A DNA stretch of 64,000 nucleotides from the NCBI RefSeq assembly GCF_000718025.1, contig NZ_JODS01000044.1, positions 7,206-71,205 of the forward strand, in the 5' to 3' direction. Shown in pieces: positions 19,500-28,719 of this stretch. The stretch's first letter is position 1. Every line of letters starts with the position of its first letter. The notes beneath the pieces were generated by a model, which saw nothing but the letters and a program-made list of their open reading frames with translations, did no database searches and had not been told where the DNA came from. Source of the DNA: Kitasatospora purpeofusca (GTDB lineage: Bacteria; Actinomycetota; Actinomycetes; Streptomycetales; Streptomycetaceae). A program made the translations under genes and the position numbers.

Positions 19500-19903
19500 G
19501 CGCGGCCGCCGAGCGGGCCGACCTCGAAGACGAGCAGGTGGAGGTCGTTGTCGGAGATGTTGGCGAGGCCGTGCTGGCCGTACGGGAGGTTGGGTACGAC
19601 GTCTCCGGGGCGGACCGCGAGCGGCTGGCCGTCCAGGGTCATCAGGCCCCGGCCGGCGAGGATCACGTACGTCTCCTCGTTGTCGGTATGGCGGTGCACG
19701 CCGATGGAGGTGCCCGGAGGCAGCACCACGAGGTCGATGAAGGCGATGGGGCCCGGAGCGGTGTCGGCGGAGTATGCGCGGTGGGCGAGGATCGTGCCGA
19801 GGCCGCCGTGGTCGGCGGTCAGGCCGCGCAGGAGTCCTTCGTGCAGGTTGGAGACCCTGCCGCGGGTCACAGCACGGGGCGGCGGTTGTTCGGCGGGGCT
19901 CAT
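19496..19903 (-). CDS. Cupin-domain protein
   Basis: This 135-residue protein contains one cupin barrel. Motif 1 is GVHRHTDNEETYVILAGRG (two His and a Glu for the metal) and motif 2 is PGDVVPNLPYGQHGL (the fourth ligand His). The ATG at 19903 has an AGGAG site nine bases upstream. It lies between the cyclase (59-base gap) and the aminotransferase. Cupins include sugar isomerases and epimerases. In validamycin and acarbose, a 2-epimerisation of the valiolone follows cyclisation, done there by other folds. A cupin epimerase or dehydratase for the cyclitol is therefore possible, but this is inference. Confidence 0.85.
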
Positions 19904-19962
19904 CTCGGTGCGCTCCTGTCGGAAGGGATCGGCTGCGTGTGCGACGGTCGGCGGCGAGGTGG

Positions 19963-21189
19963 TCAGTGGGTGACGGCGAGCGGGCCGGGGAGACCTCCGC
20001 GGCGGACGGCGAGGGCGTCGAGGGCTTCCTCGAGCGCGGCGGGCGGGATGTCCTCGAGGTCGTCGAGGAAGACCGCGGAGCCGATTCCGTCGGGCACCAC
20101 CAGGTGCAGGCGGCGCCCGCGGCGCTCCCATGAGGCCTGCAGCGCCCGTTGCATCAGCCCGGGCGTGCAGGTGCCCGGGTCGTACACCGGGAGGCCGAGA
20201 CGGGAGATGAGACTGACGGTGCGTTCGCATTCCTCGGCGCTGATGAGACCGAGTACGCGGGCGAGTTCGCTGGAGATCGCCATGTCGATGGCCACCGACT
20301 CGCCGTGGGCGATCCGGTAGTTGCCGGCCGTCTCGATCACCGGGCCGAAGGTGTGTCCGAAGTCGACCAGGCGGGCCAGGTCGTGCTCGCGCAGGTTCGG
20401 GCAGAGCTCTTCCATCATCAGCGCCATGGAGGTGCGCAGGACGTAGTCCTCGACGTCGCGTCCGCCGCTGTCTCCGGTCGTGAGCCAGGAGGGAACCGGG
20501 CACGGCCGCTGGAAGACCTCCGGGTACTCCTCCAGCACGCGGAACAGCTGGGCGTCCTTGATGATCGCCATCTTCGCGATCTCCCCCAGACCGCAGCGGA
20601 TCTGGCGGGCGGGCAGGGATCTCAGGAAGCGCGGGTCGTTGATCGACGCGTGTGCCGGGTGGTACGAGCCGAGCATGTTCTTCGTGCCGAGGGCGTTGAC
20701 CCCGGTCTTGACGCCCACACCGACGTCCACCTGCCCCACCAGGGTGGTGTTGACCTTGATGTAGCGCACTCCGCGGCAGTAGACGGCCGCCGCGAAGCCC
20801 ACCATGTCGCAGGTGACGCCGCCGCCGACCGCGATCATTACTCCGCGCCGGTCCAGTCCGGCGGCCTTGGCCTCGGCGCAGATCCTCTCGACCGATTCCA
20901 TGGTCTTCTGCGCCTCGCCGCCCTCGACGGCCACCACGGTCCAACTTCCCGGCGCGAGATGGGCCGTCAGGTAGCGGCGCACTTGGGCGCCGTACAGGCG
21001 GCCCACGGTCGGGCCGAGGAAGACGACCGCTTGTCGTCCCTCGCAGTACTCGGCCAACAGTGGGTTGTCCGGGACGAGCACACCGTCGGTGATGTCGACA
21101 CGGTATGAGGTCCCTTCCGGCGCGTGGAGTACGAAACCTTCGTCGTCGCCCCGTACTCCTGGCCCGGCCATCGCTGTCTGCTTCGCCAC
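19963..21189 (-). CDS. Sedoheptulose-7-phosphate cyclase (2-epi-5-epi-valiolone synthase type)
   Basis: This 408-residue protein belongs to the dehydroquinate-synthase-like family. It has the NAD-binding IAVGGGVTCDMVGFAAAVY, the VNTTLVGQVDVGVGVKTGVN segment with its catalytic Lys, GTKNMLGSYHP, CGLGEIAKMAIIKD, and VDFGHTFGPVIETAGNYRIAHGE written here in parts: GHTFGP then HGESVAIDM. Dehydroquinate synthases have His after GHTFG. Sedoheptulose-7-phosphate cyclases of the valiolone type have Pro, as here. The start chosen is GTG at 21189 behind GGGGAG. It heads the operon, with operator-like palindromes 66-126 bases upstream. Predicted reaction: cyclisation of sedoheptulose 7-phosphate to 2-epi-5-epi-valiolone, or an epimer. 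Confidence 0.88.
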   Translation of the reverse strand: MAKQTAMAGPGVRGDDEGFVLHAPEGTSYRVDITDGVLVPDNPLLAEYCEGRQAVVFLGPTVGRLYGAQVRRYLTAHLAPGSWTVVAVEGGEAQKTMESVERICAEAKAAGLDRRGVMIAVGGGVTCDMVGFAAAVYCRGVRYIKVNTTLVGQVDVGVGVKTGVNALGTKNMLGSYHPAHASINDPRFLRSLPARQIRCGLGEIAKMAIIKDAQLFRVLEEYPEVFQRPCPVPSWLTTGDSGGRDVEDYVLRTSMALMMEELCPNLREHDLARLVDFGHTFGPVIETAGNYRIAHGESVAIDMAISSELARVLGLISAEECERTVSLISRLGLPVYDPGTCTPGLMQRALQASWERRGRRLHLVVPDGIGSAVFLDDLEDIPPAALEEALDALAVRRGGLPGPLAVTH

Positions 21190-21254
21190 AAGACTCCCCG
21201 GATAGGCCGGCCTGCTGCCGGACTTGCCGTCAACTGCGTGCAACGAGTGGAGAG

Positions 21255-21315
21255 TCAAACATTTGATCGGCAAACATGGCAAGGTCATTCAGAAACTTGC
21301 AGCAAGGCCTTGCAG
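21255..21315. promoter_or_regulatory. LacI-type operators in the divergent promoter region
   Basis: The 318 bases between the cyclase start (21189) and the alpha-glucosidase start (21508) contain TCAAACATTTGA at 21255-21266, a palindrome with 5-base arms and a 2-base spacer, the same design as the one at 3224-3239. They also contain two direct CTTGCAG copies (21296-21302, 21309-21315) around the perfect palindrome GCAAGGCCTTGC (21302-21313). TTGCAG direct repeats are known in streptomycete amylase and maltose-gene promoters. Control by the nearby LacI protein is inferred. Confidence 0.65.
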
Positions 21316-21507
21316 TGCTCTCGGGCCGGTGGAAGCATCGTGTGCGTGCATCACCCTCGCATCCTGGACAAGGGGGTGACGGCCTCGTACGGCGGACACG
21401 CCCAGTCCGCGTGCCGGTCCGTGGCGCCGGAGCGGGTGCGGGAGTTCCGCCGGCCGCAGGCCGGCCTGATGTCCCGTCGCACCGACCGTCACCCGAGGAG
21501 CCATCCG

Positions 21508-23169
21508 ATGACCGCACCCACCACGGCGCCGGCACGCGCGCACACTCCCCCGGACTGGAGGCAGGACGCCGTCGTCTACCAGGTCTACCCGCGCAGTTTC
21601 GCGGACAGCGACGGCGACGGCTGCGGCGACCTGGCCGGGATCCGCAGCCGGCTCGGCTACCTGCGCGACCTGGGCGTCGACGCGCTGTGGATCTCGCCGT
21701 TCTACACCTCGCCCCAGGCCGACGGCGGCTACGACGTGGCCGACTACCGGGCCGTGGACCCGGCGTACGGCACCGTCGGTGACGCCGACGCGCTGATCGC
21801 CGACGCCCACGCGCTCGGCCTGCGGGTCATCGTCGACATCGTCCCCAACCACTGCTCGGACCAGCACCCGTGGTTCCTGCAGGCCCTGCGCGAGGGAACG
21901 GCGTCGCCGCTGCGTTCCCGCTTCCACTTCCGCCCCGGCCGCGGCCCAGACGGCGAGGAGCCCCCCAACGACTGGGTCTCGCTGTTCGGCGGGCCGGCCT
22001 GGACGAGGACGACCGGCCCGGGCGGCACACCCGGCGAGTGGTACCTGCACCTCTTCTCGCCCCAGCAACCCGACTTCAACTGGGACTCGCCGGCCGTCCA
22101 GGACGAGTTCCGCGCCATCCTGCGGTTCTGGCTCGACCTGGGCGCGGACGGCTTCCGCGTCGACGTCGCCCACGGCCTGGTCAAGGCCCCCGGCCTGCCC
22201 GACCTCGGCCGACACGAACAACTCGGCCTGCTCGGCGAGAAGCTGGTCCCCTACTTCGACCAGGACGGCGTGCACGAGATCTACCGCTCGTGGCGCTCGC
22301 TGCTCGAGGAGTACCCGGGGCAGCGCATCGCCGTGGCGGAGGCCTGGGCCAAGTCCTTCGAACGCACCGCCCGCTACGTTCGGCCCGACGAACTCCACCA
22401 GGCCTTCAACTTCAAATTCCTGAACGCCCCCTGGGACGCCACCAGGCTGCGCGAACTGATCACCACCTCACTGGCGGCCATGCACGCCGTGGACGCCCCC
22501 ACCACCTGGACACTCTCCAACCACGACGTCGTACGGCACGCCAGCCGGTACGCCGAGGGCGACCCCGCCCGCGGACTGCGCCGGGCCCGGGCCGCCGCAC
22601 TGCTGATGCTCGCCCTGCCCGGATCCGCCTACCTCTACCAGGGCGAGGAACTCGGCCTCCCCGAGGTCACCGACATCCCCGACGACATGCGTCACGACCC
22701 GGCGTTCCGCCGCTCCGACGGCGGCAACGGCCTGCGCGACGGCTGCCGGGTGCCGCTCCCCTGGTCCGGCCGAACAGCCCCGTACGGCTTCGGCCCCCTG
22801 CCAGGCGGGCCCACCTGGCTGCCGCAGCCGGACCAGTGGGCCGACCTCAGCGTCGAGGCCCAGAACGGCGACCCGCGATCCGTCCTGGAGCTGTACCGCA
22901 GCGCACTGCGCATCCGCCGCACCGATCCCGCGCTGGGAGCCGGCCGCTCCGTCGAGTGGCTCGACCTCGCCCCCGGAATACTCGCGTTCCGCCGTGACAG
23001 CGAGCAGGGCGCGCTGGTCTGCACCGTCAACACCACGGGCGAACCGGTCACCGTCCCGACCGGCGGGCTCGGCACCCTCCTGCTGACCTCTGCAGGACCA
23101 CAAAGCTGCCGGGAAGACGCCACTGCTCTTCTCCAGGCCGACAGCACCAGCTGGTGGCGCACCGACTGA
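21508..23169 (+). CDS. Alpha-glucosidase / oligo-1,6-glucosidase, GH13
   Basis: This 553-residue cytoplasmic enzyme (no signal peptide) belongs to GH13 subfamilies that hydrolyse short alpha-glucosides. VVYQVYPRSFADSDGDGCGD starts the barrel, IVDIVPNHCSDQHPWF is region I, DGFRVDVAHG carries the nucleophile Asp, IAVAEAW the acid/base Glu and TLSNHDVVRHASRY the third Asp. The ATG follows GAGGAG. It is transcribed away from the cyclase operon across a shared operator region. It may cleave maltodextrins to feed glucose to the pathway, or trim or recycle the product, as glucosidases near acarbose-type clusters are thought to do. Confidence 0.93.
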   Translation: MTAPTTAPARAHTPPDWRQDAVVYQVYPRSFADSDGDGCGDLAGIRSRLGYLRDLGVDALWISPFYTSPQADGGYDVADYRAVDPAYGTVGDADALIADAHALGLRVIVDIVPNHCSDQHPWFLQALREGTASPLRSRFHFRPGRGPDGEEPPNDWVSLFGGPAWTRTTGPGGTPGEWYLHLFSPQQPDFNWDSPAVQDEFRAILRFWLDLGADGFRVDVAHGLVKAPGLPDLGRHEQLGLLGEKLVPYFDQDGVHEIYRSWRSLLEEYPGQRIAVAEAWAKSFERTARYVRPDELHQAFNFKFLNAPWDATRLRELITTSLAAMHAVDAPTTWTLSNHDVVRHASRYAEGDPARGLRRARAAALLMLALPGSAYLYQGEELGLPEVTDIPDDMRHDPAFRRSDGGNGLRDGCRVPLPWSGRTAPYGFGPLPGGPTWLPQPDQWADLSVEAQNGDPRSVLELYRSALRIRRTDPALGAGRSVEWLDLAPGILAFRRDSEQGALVCTVNTTGEPVTVPTGGLGTLLLTSAGPQSCREDATALLQADSTSWWRTD

Positions 23170-23198
23170 CCCCGCGCCGCACGCACCGGGACCAGGCA

Positions 23199-23232
23199 GG
23201 CCGGTCGGGGCGCCACGGCGCCCCGACCGGCC
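23199..23232. terminator. Bidirectional terminator hairpin
   Basis: A perfect 16-base inverted repeat (left arm 23199-23214, right arm 23217-23232, begins GGCCGGTCGGGGCG) sits between the convergent alpha-glucosidase and LacI genes. It has no U-tract, which is usual for streptomycete terminators. Confidence 0.85.
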
Positions 23233-23275
23233 GCACATCACCCGACCGAACAGTGCAGCACGGGGAGGCTGCGGA

Positions 23276-24301
23276 TCAGTCCCGCCGACGGGGCTTCGCG
23301 GTGGATCCGCGCACCACCAGCTCCGGCTGGAACACGAACTCCCCCCGCTGGGCCTGACCGCCCGCAACCTCCTCGAGGAGGGCCTCCACCGCTGCCGTCG
23401 CCATGGCCTCTACCGGCTGGCGGACCGTGGTCAGCGGCGGCTCCGTGAAGGCGATCAGCGGCGAGTCGTCGAAGCCGACCACCGAGACGTCGCGCGGCAC
23501 CGCCAGACCCCGCCGACGAACAGCACGGATCGCACCGAGTGCCATCAGGTCGCTGCCACAGGCGATCGCCGTACACCCCTTGTCGAGCAGGACATCGGCG
23601 GCCGCGTGCCCTCCCTCGACGCTGAACAACGTGTGATGCACGAAGTTGGCAGCCTCCTCCTCGCTCACCCCCGTGAGGCTGTGCACCGCCGCGACGAAAC
23701 CCTCGATCTTGCGGACCGCGGGAACGAAACGCTTCTGCCCTATCGCGAGACCGATCCGCTCGTGGCCGAGATCGACCAGATGCTGAACCGCCATCCACAT
23801 CGCGGCCCGGTCGTCCGGCGAGATGAACGGCGCGTCGATCCTCTCGCTGTACCCGTTGATCAGCACGAACGGCACCCCACGACCGGCCAGCCGACCGTAC
23901 CGCCCGTGGTCCGCGCTTGTGTCCGCATGCAGGCCGGACACGAAGACGATGCCCGACACGCCCCGGTCGACCAGCATTTCCACCAGCTCGTCCTCGGTGG
24001 GACCACCCGGGGTCTGGGTGCACAGCACCGGCGTGAAGCCGTGCCGGCTCAGCGCCTGCTCGATCACCTGCGACAGCGCCGGGAAGATCGGGTTGCTCAG
24101 CTCCGGGGTGATCAATCCGATCAGGCCTGCACTACGCCGACGCAGCCGCACCGGTCGCTCGTAGCCGAGCACGTCGAGCGCTGCCAGCACCGCCTGCCGA
24201 GTGGCGTCGGCAACGATCGCCTTGCCGTTGAGCACACGTGAAACGGTGGCCTCGCTCACCCCCGCCTGAGCCGCGATGTCCGCGAGCCGCACCGATTTCA
24301 T
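23276..24301 (-). CDS. LacI-family transcriptional regulator
   Basis: This 341-residue repressor has the N-terminal LacI helix-turn-helix SVRLADIAAQAGVSEATVSR with the hinge VLNGKAIV, then a periplasmic-binding-protein-like sensor domain (LIGLITPELSNPIFPALSQ, GIVFVSGLHAD, PRDVSVVGFDDSPLIAFTEPPLTTV). The ATG at 24301 was preferred to an upstream frame that lacks helix-turn-helix sequence. It lies tail-to-tail with the alpha-glucosidase. By family and position it should respond to a maltodextrin or similar glucoside and control the glucosidase and the cyclitol operon through the palindromes at 21255-21315 and 3202-3239. Confidence 0.93.
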   Translation of the reverse strand: MKSVRLADIAAQAGVSEATVSRVLNGKAIVADATRQAVLAALDVLGYERPVRLRRRSAGLIGLITPELSNPIFPALSQVIEQALSRHGFTPVLCTQTPGGPTEDELVEMLVDRGVSGIVFVSGLHADTSADHGRYGRLAGRGVPFVLINGYSERIDAPFISPDDRAAMWMAVQHLVDLGHERIGLAIGQKRFVPAVRKIEGFVAAVHSLTGVSEEEAANFVHHTLFSVEGGHAAADVLLDKGCTAIACGSDLMALGAIRAVRRRGLAVPRDVSVVGFDDSPLIAFTEPPLTTVRQPVEAMATAAVEALLEEVAGGQAQRGEFVFQPELVVRGSTAKPRRRD

Positions 24302-25037
24302 AACCACCGAGGGTATTGCATCCACACAGTCCTCACCGGCCGCTTCCCTCTGCGCTTCCTGCGGTGATGCCTTGGTGTTCGGCCGCGCCGACCTCACCGC
24401 CACCGCCGGTGGGAACACCCACCACCAGACGTACTGGAACCTGGTCGACGCCATCCACCGGTACACCTACGGTGTCGTGACCGGTGTGGACAACGTCACC
24501 GGGACCACCACCGAACGCGGCACCCGGTCCAGGCCCGCGTCCCGGCCAGCGACAGCGTCCACCTCCCGTCCGCCTCTGGGCGAACGACCTCTGTGTCGCG
24601 GGCTTCTGCTCGCCGCGGACCGGAAGCCGCTGGACGTTCAGGACCGGATCGAGGAGTTCCCGGGCGCACCGGGCGCCTCCGTGCCCCAGAAGCGCCGGAT
24701 CGCCAGCAGAGCAGGAAGGCAGCCTCGATCGGGGTGCGCGGGGCTCGGGTCGACGCCCTGCACTCTGACGGGGACACCGACTTCGCCGAGTTCGCCCGTG
24801 CCACCCGACGTCGCCACCGCTCTCTGCGGTGCCGGCACGGTCACCCGCGTGCGCGCCGCCCAGAGCTCCGTCGGCCTCTCGTCAGGCACCCCGGCGGCCG
24901 GTGACCTGCGAGTGTGATCGGGCGGAGCGGCCCGGTCCGAAACGGGCCGCGCACTACCCGACACCAGCAGCGCGCGAGGCCGAGCGGGCGTCGCCGCTCC
25001 ACCTTCTGCCCGACGGACCGTCGAGGGTCTCCCCGGG
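24302..25037. other. No convincing gene
   Basis: The region between LacI and the Ser/Thr kinase has several open frames on both strands. None has a good ribosome site, a known motif or consistent codon use. A plus-strand stretch near 24390-24500 (reading NTHHQTYWNLVDAIHRYTYG) looks protein-like but matches nothing I recognise and may be a relic. The LacI promoter should lie just above 24301. Confidence 0.4.
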
Positions 25038-26591
25038 TCATTGACGAGTGAGGATCCCTGTGCCGCTCGCGGCGTCCCAGCGGAGATGGTCGTCGTCGAT
25101 GCGGGTGAGCCTTTGTCCGCCGATGCTGACGCAGCCGCCCTCGGGAATGCTCTCCGTCACTACGGTGTCGAGTTCGATGGCGGATTCCCCGGCGGACACA
25201 AGCGTCCCGGTGCCGCGGCACTTGGTGTCGGAGCTGATCGTTCTTGTGACCACCACGGTGCTTCCGATGTGGCCCTGTGCGATCGTCATGAGCCGCTCCT
25301 GGTCGCCGGTGATGGTGCCTCGCCATGCCCCCAGGAATGCCGGCGGAACGACTCCAGCGGGAGTGGGCTCAGGCGTCGCCGCCGGCGTGGCGGGTCCGGA
25401 GGTGGACTGCTGGGGAGCGGGCTCCGCGGAGGGCTGGTCCTCACCGAGCCCGGGAACGATGATCGTCAGGACGACCGCGAGCAGGGCAACCGCCAGTACC
25501 GAGCCGGTCAGCAGCGCCGGGCGTCGGGCCCGACCCGCCCGGGAAACCGGATCCACCCCGACGGTGCCGCGGACCGGAGCACGCGAGCTCTGCGGTGGCG
25601 CCGATGGCGGCGTAGCCCCGGTCACCGTCGCGGCGTCGTGGAGGGGAACGGCGGTGGGGGTCTGCGAAACCGGTGGGGCCGGGGGCTTCGGGGTTTCCAG
25701 GTCGAGGGCGCGGGTCACCCGCCGTGCCACCGAGGAGGTCAGGGCCGCAGGAAGCCACTCCGCGTGCCCCGGTGCTGCCATGGACCGGATCGCCGGTGCC
25801 TCTCCGAGCTCCACCAGGGTCGGTCGCTCCGCAGGAGATTTGGCCAGGCAGGCCGCCACCAAAGACAGCAGCGATCCCGGCAGGCCTGTCAGGTCGGCTT
25901 CTTCGGAGACGACCCTGAGCAGTACGGCCGGTACGCCGCTGTCGGTGGCACTGCCGAAGGGCGCTCTGCCAGTGCCGGCGAATGCCAGGACGCAGCCCAT
26001 GCTGAACACGTCACTCGGCGAGGCCGCTTCGAGTCCCCGCGCCTGCTCGGGAGACATGAATCCGGGCGAACCCACTATCGCTCCGGCCCGGGTGACCACG
26101 CTGGAGTCGGCGGCCCGGACGATGCCGAAGTCGATCACTGTCGGTCCGTCGAGGGTGAGCATCACGTTGGACGGCTTGAGGTCCCGGTGGACCAGGCCCG
26201 CCGCATGGATGTCGCGGAGGGCGTGGACGAGCCCGTGGGCTATGCGGAGCACTGCCCGTTCCGGCAGAGGGCCGGCCGTCTCCACTGCCTCCGTGAGGGT
26301 GAGACCCGGCACGAAGCTGGTGGCCACCCAGGGGCGGGGAGACTCGGTGTCGGCTGCGAGTACCGATGCCGTCCAGGGGCTGGCCACTTTTCGGGTCGCG
26401 GCCACTTCGAGCCGGAAACGGCGGCGGAACTCCGGATCGCGGGCCAACTCCGGCTGGACGAGCTTGACTGCCGCCGTCCTGCCCTGGGGCGATCGACCGA
26501 GGAACACCTCGCCCATGCCGCCGCTGCCCAACCTGGCCACAAGGACGAAGTCCCCCGCATGCCTCGGATCTTCGCCACGCAGTGCATCCAT
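25038..26591 (-). CDS. Membrane-anchored Ser/Thr protein kinase
   Basis: This 517-residue Hanks-type kinase has the kinase domain at residues 15-270: glycine loop LGSGGMGEVFLG, ATP Lys in AAVKLV, catalytic HRDLKPSNVML, metal-binding VIDFGIVRA and GSPGFMSPEQARG. A proline-rich linker leads to one transmembrane helix near residue 365 (SVLAVALLAVVLTIIVPGLG), then an extracellular domain of about 110 residues beginning PAFLGAWRGTITG. The outer domain has two Cys and no PASTA repeats; it resembles the small lipocalin-like sensor regions of some streptomycete kinases. The ATG at 26591 has a GGGGAG site. Ligand and targets are unknown. Confidence 0.93.
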   Translation of the reverse strand: MDALRGEDPRHAGDFVLVARLGSGGMGEVFLGRSPQGRTAAVKLVQPELARDPEFRRRFRLEVAATRKVASPWTASVLAADTESPRPWVATSFVPGLTLTEAVETAGPLPERAVLRIAHGLVHALRDIHAAGLVHRDLKPSNVMLTLDGPTVIDFGIVRAADSSVVTRAGAIVGSPGFMSPEQARGLEAASPSDVFSMGCVLAFAGTGRAPFGSATDSGVPAVLLRVVSEEADLTGLPGSLLSLVAACLAKSPAERPTLVELGEAPAIRSMAAPGHAEWLPAALTSSVARRVTRALDLETPKPPAPPVSQTPTAVPLHDAATVTGATPPSAPPQSSRAPVRGTVGVDPVSRAGRARRPALLTGSVLAVALLAVVLTIIVPGLGEDQPSAEPAPQQSTSGPATPAATPEPTPAGVVPPAFLGAWRGTITGDQERLMTIAQGHIGSTVVVTRTISSDTKCRGTGTLVSAGESAIELDTVVTESIPEGGCVSIGGQRLTRIDDDHLRWDAASGTGILTRQ

Positions 26592-27094
26592 CGGCTTGAC
26601 TCCCCAGGTCAAAAGGAAAAGCAGGCTTTTACCTGTCGTGCACAGGTGCAGCGGGGGCCCCGGAACCGGAGGCTCGCGCCCCGCCCAGCTCACCTGTGAC
26701 CGCGCCTTCGATGCAGCGAGTTGAGCAGGGTACCTGTACGGGCCGGTTGTTGATGCTGTACCGGTTCAGCATCGGACACCGGCTCCGGCAGAACAAGGCC
26801 CCCCTGCCGGCAGCTGAAACCGCTGCTCGACGCCCACGCCGGCCAACTCGCCCCCGCACCGACTCCGTCCGCCCGATTCGGCCGACCAACCACTCCCTCG
26901 CCGACTGGAGTGCCCGGTCACAGGTGCCTGCGACGAGCGCTCCACTTGGTGAGTCAGGCGTTGGCCGGCTACGGGCGAGGGCTGCTTCTCCGACTCCGTG
27001 GCGCGAGAAATCCCGAGCCCGGTCCGGATGCCCCGGTCGACCTGTCGGTTCCGAGCACCCCAACTGCCGGTACCCGCGGACGAAGTGCCCTCCT

Positions 27095-27240
27095 CTTTTC
27101 GCCGAGAAGGACTTCGCCCGCACCGGGGCTGCCCGCCGTGCCCCTGGCACCGGCGGCACCCCCGCCGCACGCCGTTCCGGGATTGCCGGCCGGCACCGTG
27201 CCCGCTCCAAAGGCGTCGTGCCGACCAGCAACGGGTCGAG
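27095..27240 (-). pseudogene. Decayed glycine-rich (collagen-like) protein fragment
   Basis: On the minus strand the frame reads DAFGAGTVPAGNPGTACG and later ARGTAGSPGAGEVLL. This aligns with DAFGACFGAGKVLAGNPGTAG and QGTAGIPGAGELGG of the intact glycine-rich protein at 29048-29839. There is no start, the fragment is only about 50 residues, and the flanking sequence is unrelated. The rest of 26592-27300 shows no convincing gene. Confidence 0.55.
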
Positions 27241-27299
27241 GACCCAGGGGTGCCGGTGCCGCATCAGGCAACGTTCGCCCCGGTGACGACGTCGCGTAG

Positions 27300-27821
27300 G
27301 CGCTCAGCGGTGGCTCGGCACTTCGTGCGCCCAACTGCCCTGAACGGGTCTGTCGGTGTGGCGGCAGAGGTGGGGGCGGCGGGGGCGGCGGAGCCGGCGG
27401 CACCGGTGCCGGGGGTGGGGGTGGCGCCGGGGCCGCCGCCGACACGGACTATTGCTCCGGAACAGGCACCGCATTGGCCGGGAATCCCGGAACCGCGGGC
27501 CAGTCCGGTGCGGCTGGCAGCAACGGCGTGACCGGCGGCCAGGGCGCGCCGGGCATCCCCGGTTCGGGCAAGCTCGGCGGTTCGGGCGGCGCCGGCGGGA
27601 CGGGCGCTGCCGGGGCAACTCCTCCGGCGACCACCACCGCCCCGCCTGCCGGTACCGGCGTCGGCGGCAGCGGCGGCACCGGCGGCGCCGGCGGTGGGGG
27701 AGGAAACGGCGGCGCCCCGAGCCCCAACCCGAGCGCACAGCGGGGCAGCGCCGGATCCGGCGGCCAAACCGGCCTTCAGGGCAGCCCCGGCGGCCCCGGC
27801 TACGTCCTGATCACCTGGTAA
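27300..27821 (+). pseudogene. 5'-truncated glycine-rich (collagen-like) protein
   Basis: The plus-strand frame from 27300 (just after a TAG) to the stop before 27822 encodes about 150 Gly-rich residues with the same landmarks as the intact protein: CSGTGTALAGNPGTAG, GSGKLGGSGGAGGTG, PPAGTGVGGSGG and the C-terminal GGPGYVLITW (GPGYVLISW in the other). No ATG/GTG with a ribosome site is present; only a TTG at 27474. The N-terminal half is missing, so this is a truncated copy on the opposite strand. Confidence 0.6.
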
Positions 27822-27830
27822 CAGCACCCA

Positions 27831-28085
27831 CAACCTTCTCGTCCTGGGCGGCCTCGGCGATCAGGCCTTCGAGCAGGGCGCTGAACACTCCGGCGTCCCG
27901 CCAGACCCGAAACCGGCCGAAGACCGAGGCCCAGGGGCCGAACTCGTCAGGAATCTCCCGCCACTGGGCGCTGGAACGGAGCCGCCAGATCACTGCCTCG
28001 AATTGGTCGCGAAGCCGTCCGGGGTAGGCCCGAACCTCCCGATCGGCAGGTAGCGCCCGATCAAACTCCGCTGATCGTCGATGAG
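27831..28085 (-). pseudogene. IS5-family transposase N-terminal remnant
   Basis: Two minus-strand frames together read LIDDQRSLIGRYLPIGR and, after a frameshift near 28010, FEAVIWRLRSSAQWREIPDE followed by VFGRFRVWRDAGVFSALLEG. This is the start of an IS5-group transposase (the DUF4096 region). The catalytic DDE part is absent; the fragment ends where the glycine-rich relic's stop codon lies. Confidence 0.75.
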
Positions 28086-28113
28086 TTGCTACGCGTCACA
28101 GCCAACATTCCTA

Positions 28114-28147
28114 TCGGGTTCTGCCCCGGCGCAGGGGCAGAACCCGA
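28114..28147 (-). terminator. Terminator hairpin of the secreted-protein gene
   Basis: TCGGGTTCTGCCCC (28114-28127) pairs perfectly with 28134-28147 around a 6-base loop, 27 bases past the stop of the minus-strand gene at 28174. Confidence 0.85.
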
Positions 28148-28173
28148 AGGTTGATCACAACATCACACAGGCC

Positions 28174-28719
28174 CTAGATGTCGGTGAAGGTCCAGGTGGC
28201 GGTGCCGGTGGTCTGGGTGAGGCCGGGGGCGGAGAAGCAGGCGGTGACGTTGGTGTTGGGCTCGACGTCGGTGTTGTTCAGGTTGGCACCGCTGTAGCGG
28301 CCGGCGGTGATCGGACCGTCGTAGGTGCCCACCAACTGCCCGGCGGAGTTGGTGGCGACGGTGGAGGACCATGACCAGGTCGAGGTGGTGCCGTCGTTCC
28401 AGGTGAGGACCTCGGTTCCGCTGCCCGCCTGGATCGGGGAGACGCACGAGGCGGTGTAGTGGCCGGTGAAGGAGGCGGTGAAGGAGTTCAGGCCGCTGAT
28501 CCTGCCGACGCCGGTACAGCTGTGGCCCTCGTCCGTGCCGTAGGTGTCGACGGTCTGGGAGAACGTCCGCAGCCCCGGGTCGTAGTTGGTGGTGTCACTG
28601 CCCACGCACACCACCGCGACCAGAGTGGTGGTGCGGGCCGGGGCGGCCGCGGACGGCACGGCCGCGGCCGCCAGCAGGAGGGCGGCGGCGGACAAGGTGG
28701 TGAGGATCGGCTTGCGCAT
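28174..28719 (-). CDS. Small secreted protein of unknown function
   Basis: This 181-residue protein has a clear Sec signal peptide: basic MRKP, a hydrophobic stretch LTTLSAAALLLAAAA, and a cleavage site near SAAAPA. The mature part is rich in Thr, Ser and Gly and predicts beta structure. It has four Cys that could form two disulfides (VVCVGSD, HSCTGVG, ASCVSP, TACFSAP). Similar short exported proteins are common in streptomycetes and their function is unknown. The start ATG at 28719 has a weak AAGCGGGA site; the longer upstream frame lacks the signal peptide and is rejected. Confidence 0.85.
   Translation of the reverse strand: MRKPILTTLSAAALLLAAAAVPSAAAPARTTTLVAVVCVGSDTTNYDPGLRTFSQTVDTYGTDEGHSCTGVGRISGLNSFTASFTGHYTASCVSPIQAGSGTEVLTWNDGTTSTWSWSSTVATNSAGQLVGTYDGPITAGRYSGANLNNTDVEPNTNVTACFSAPGLTQTTGTATWTFTDI

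Noticed and set aside
19963..21189. Housekeeping 3-dehydroquinate synthase (aroB)
   Set aside because: The GHTFGP signature, the operon partners and the absence of other shikimate genes argue against it.
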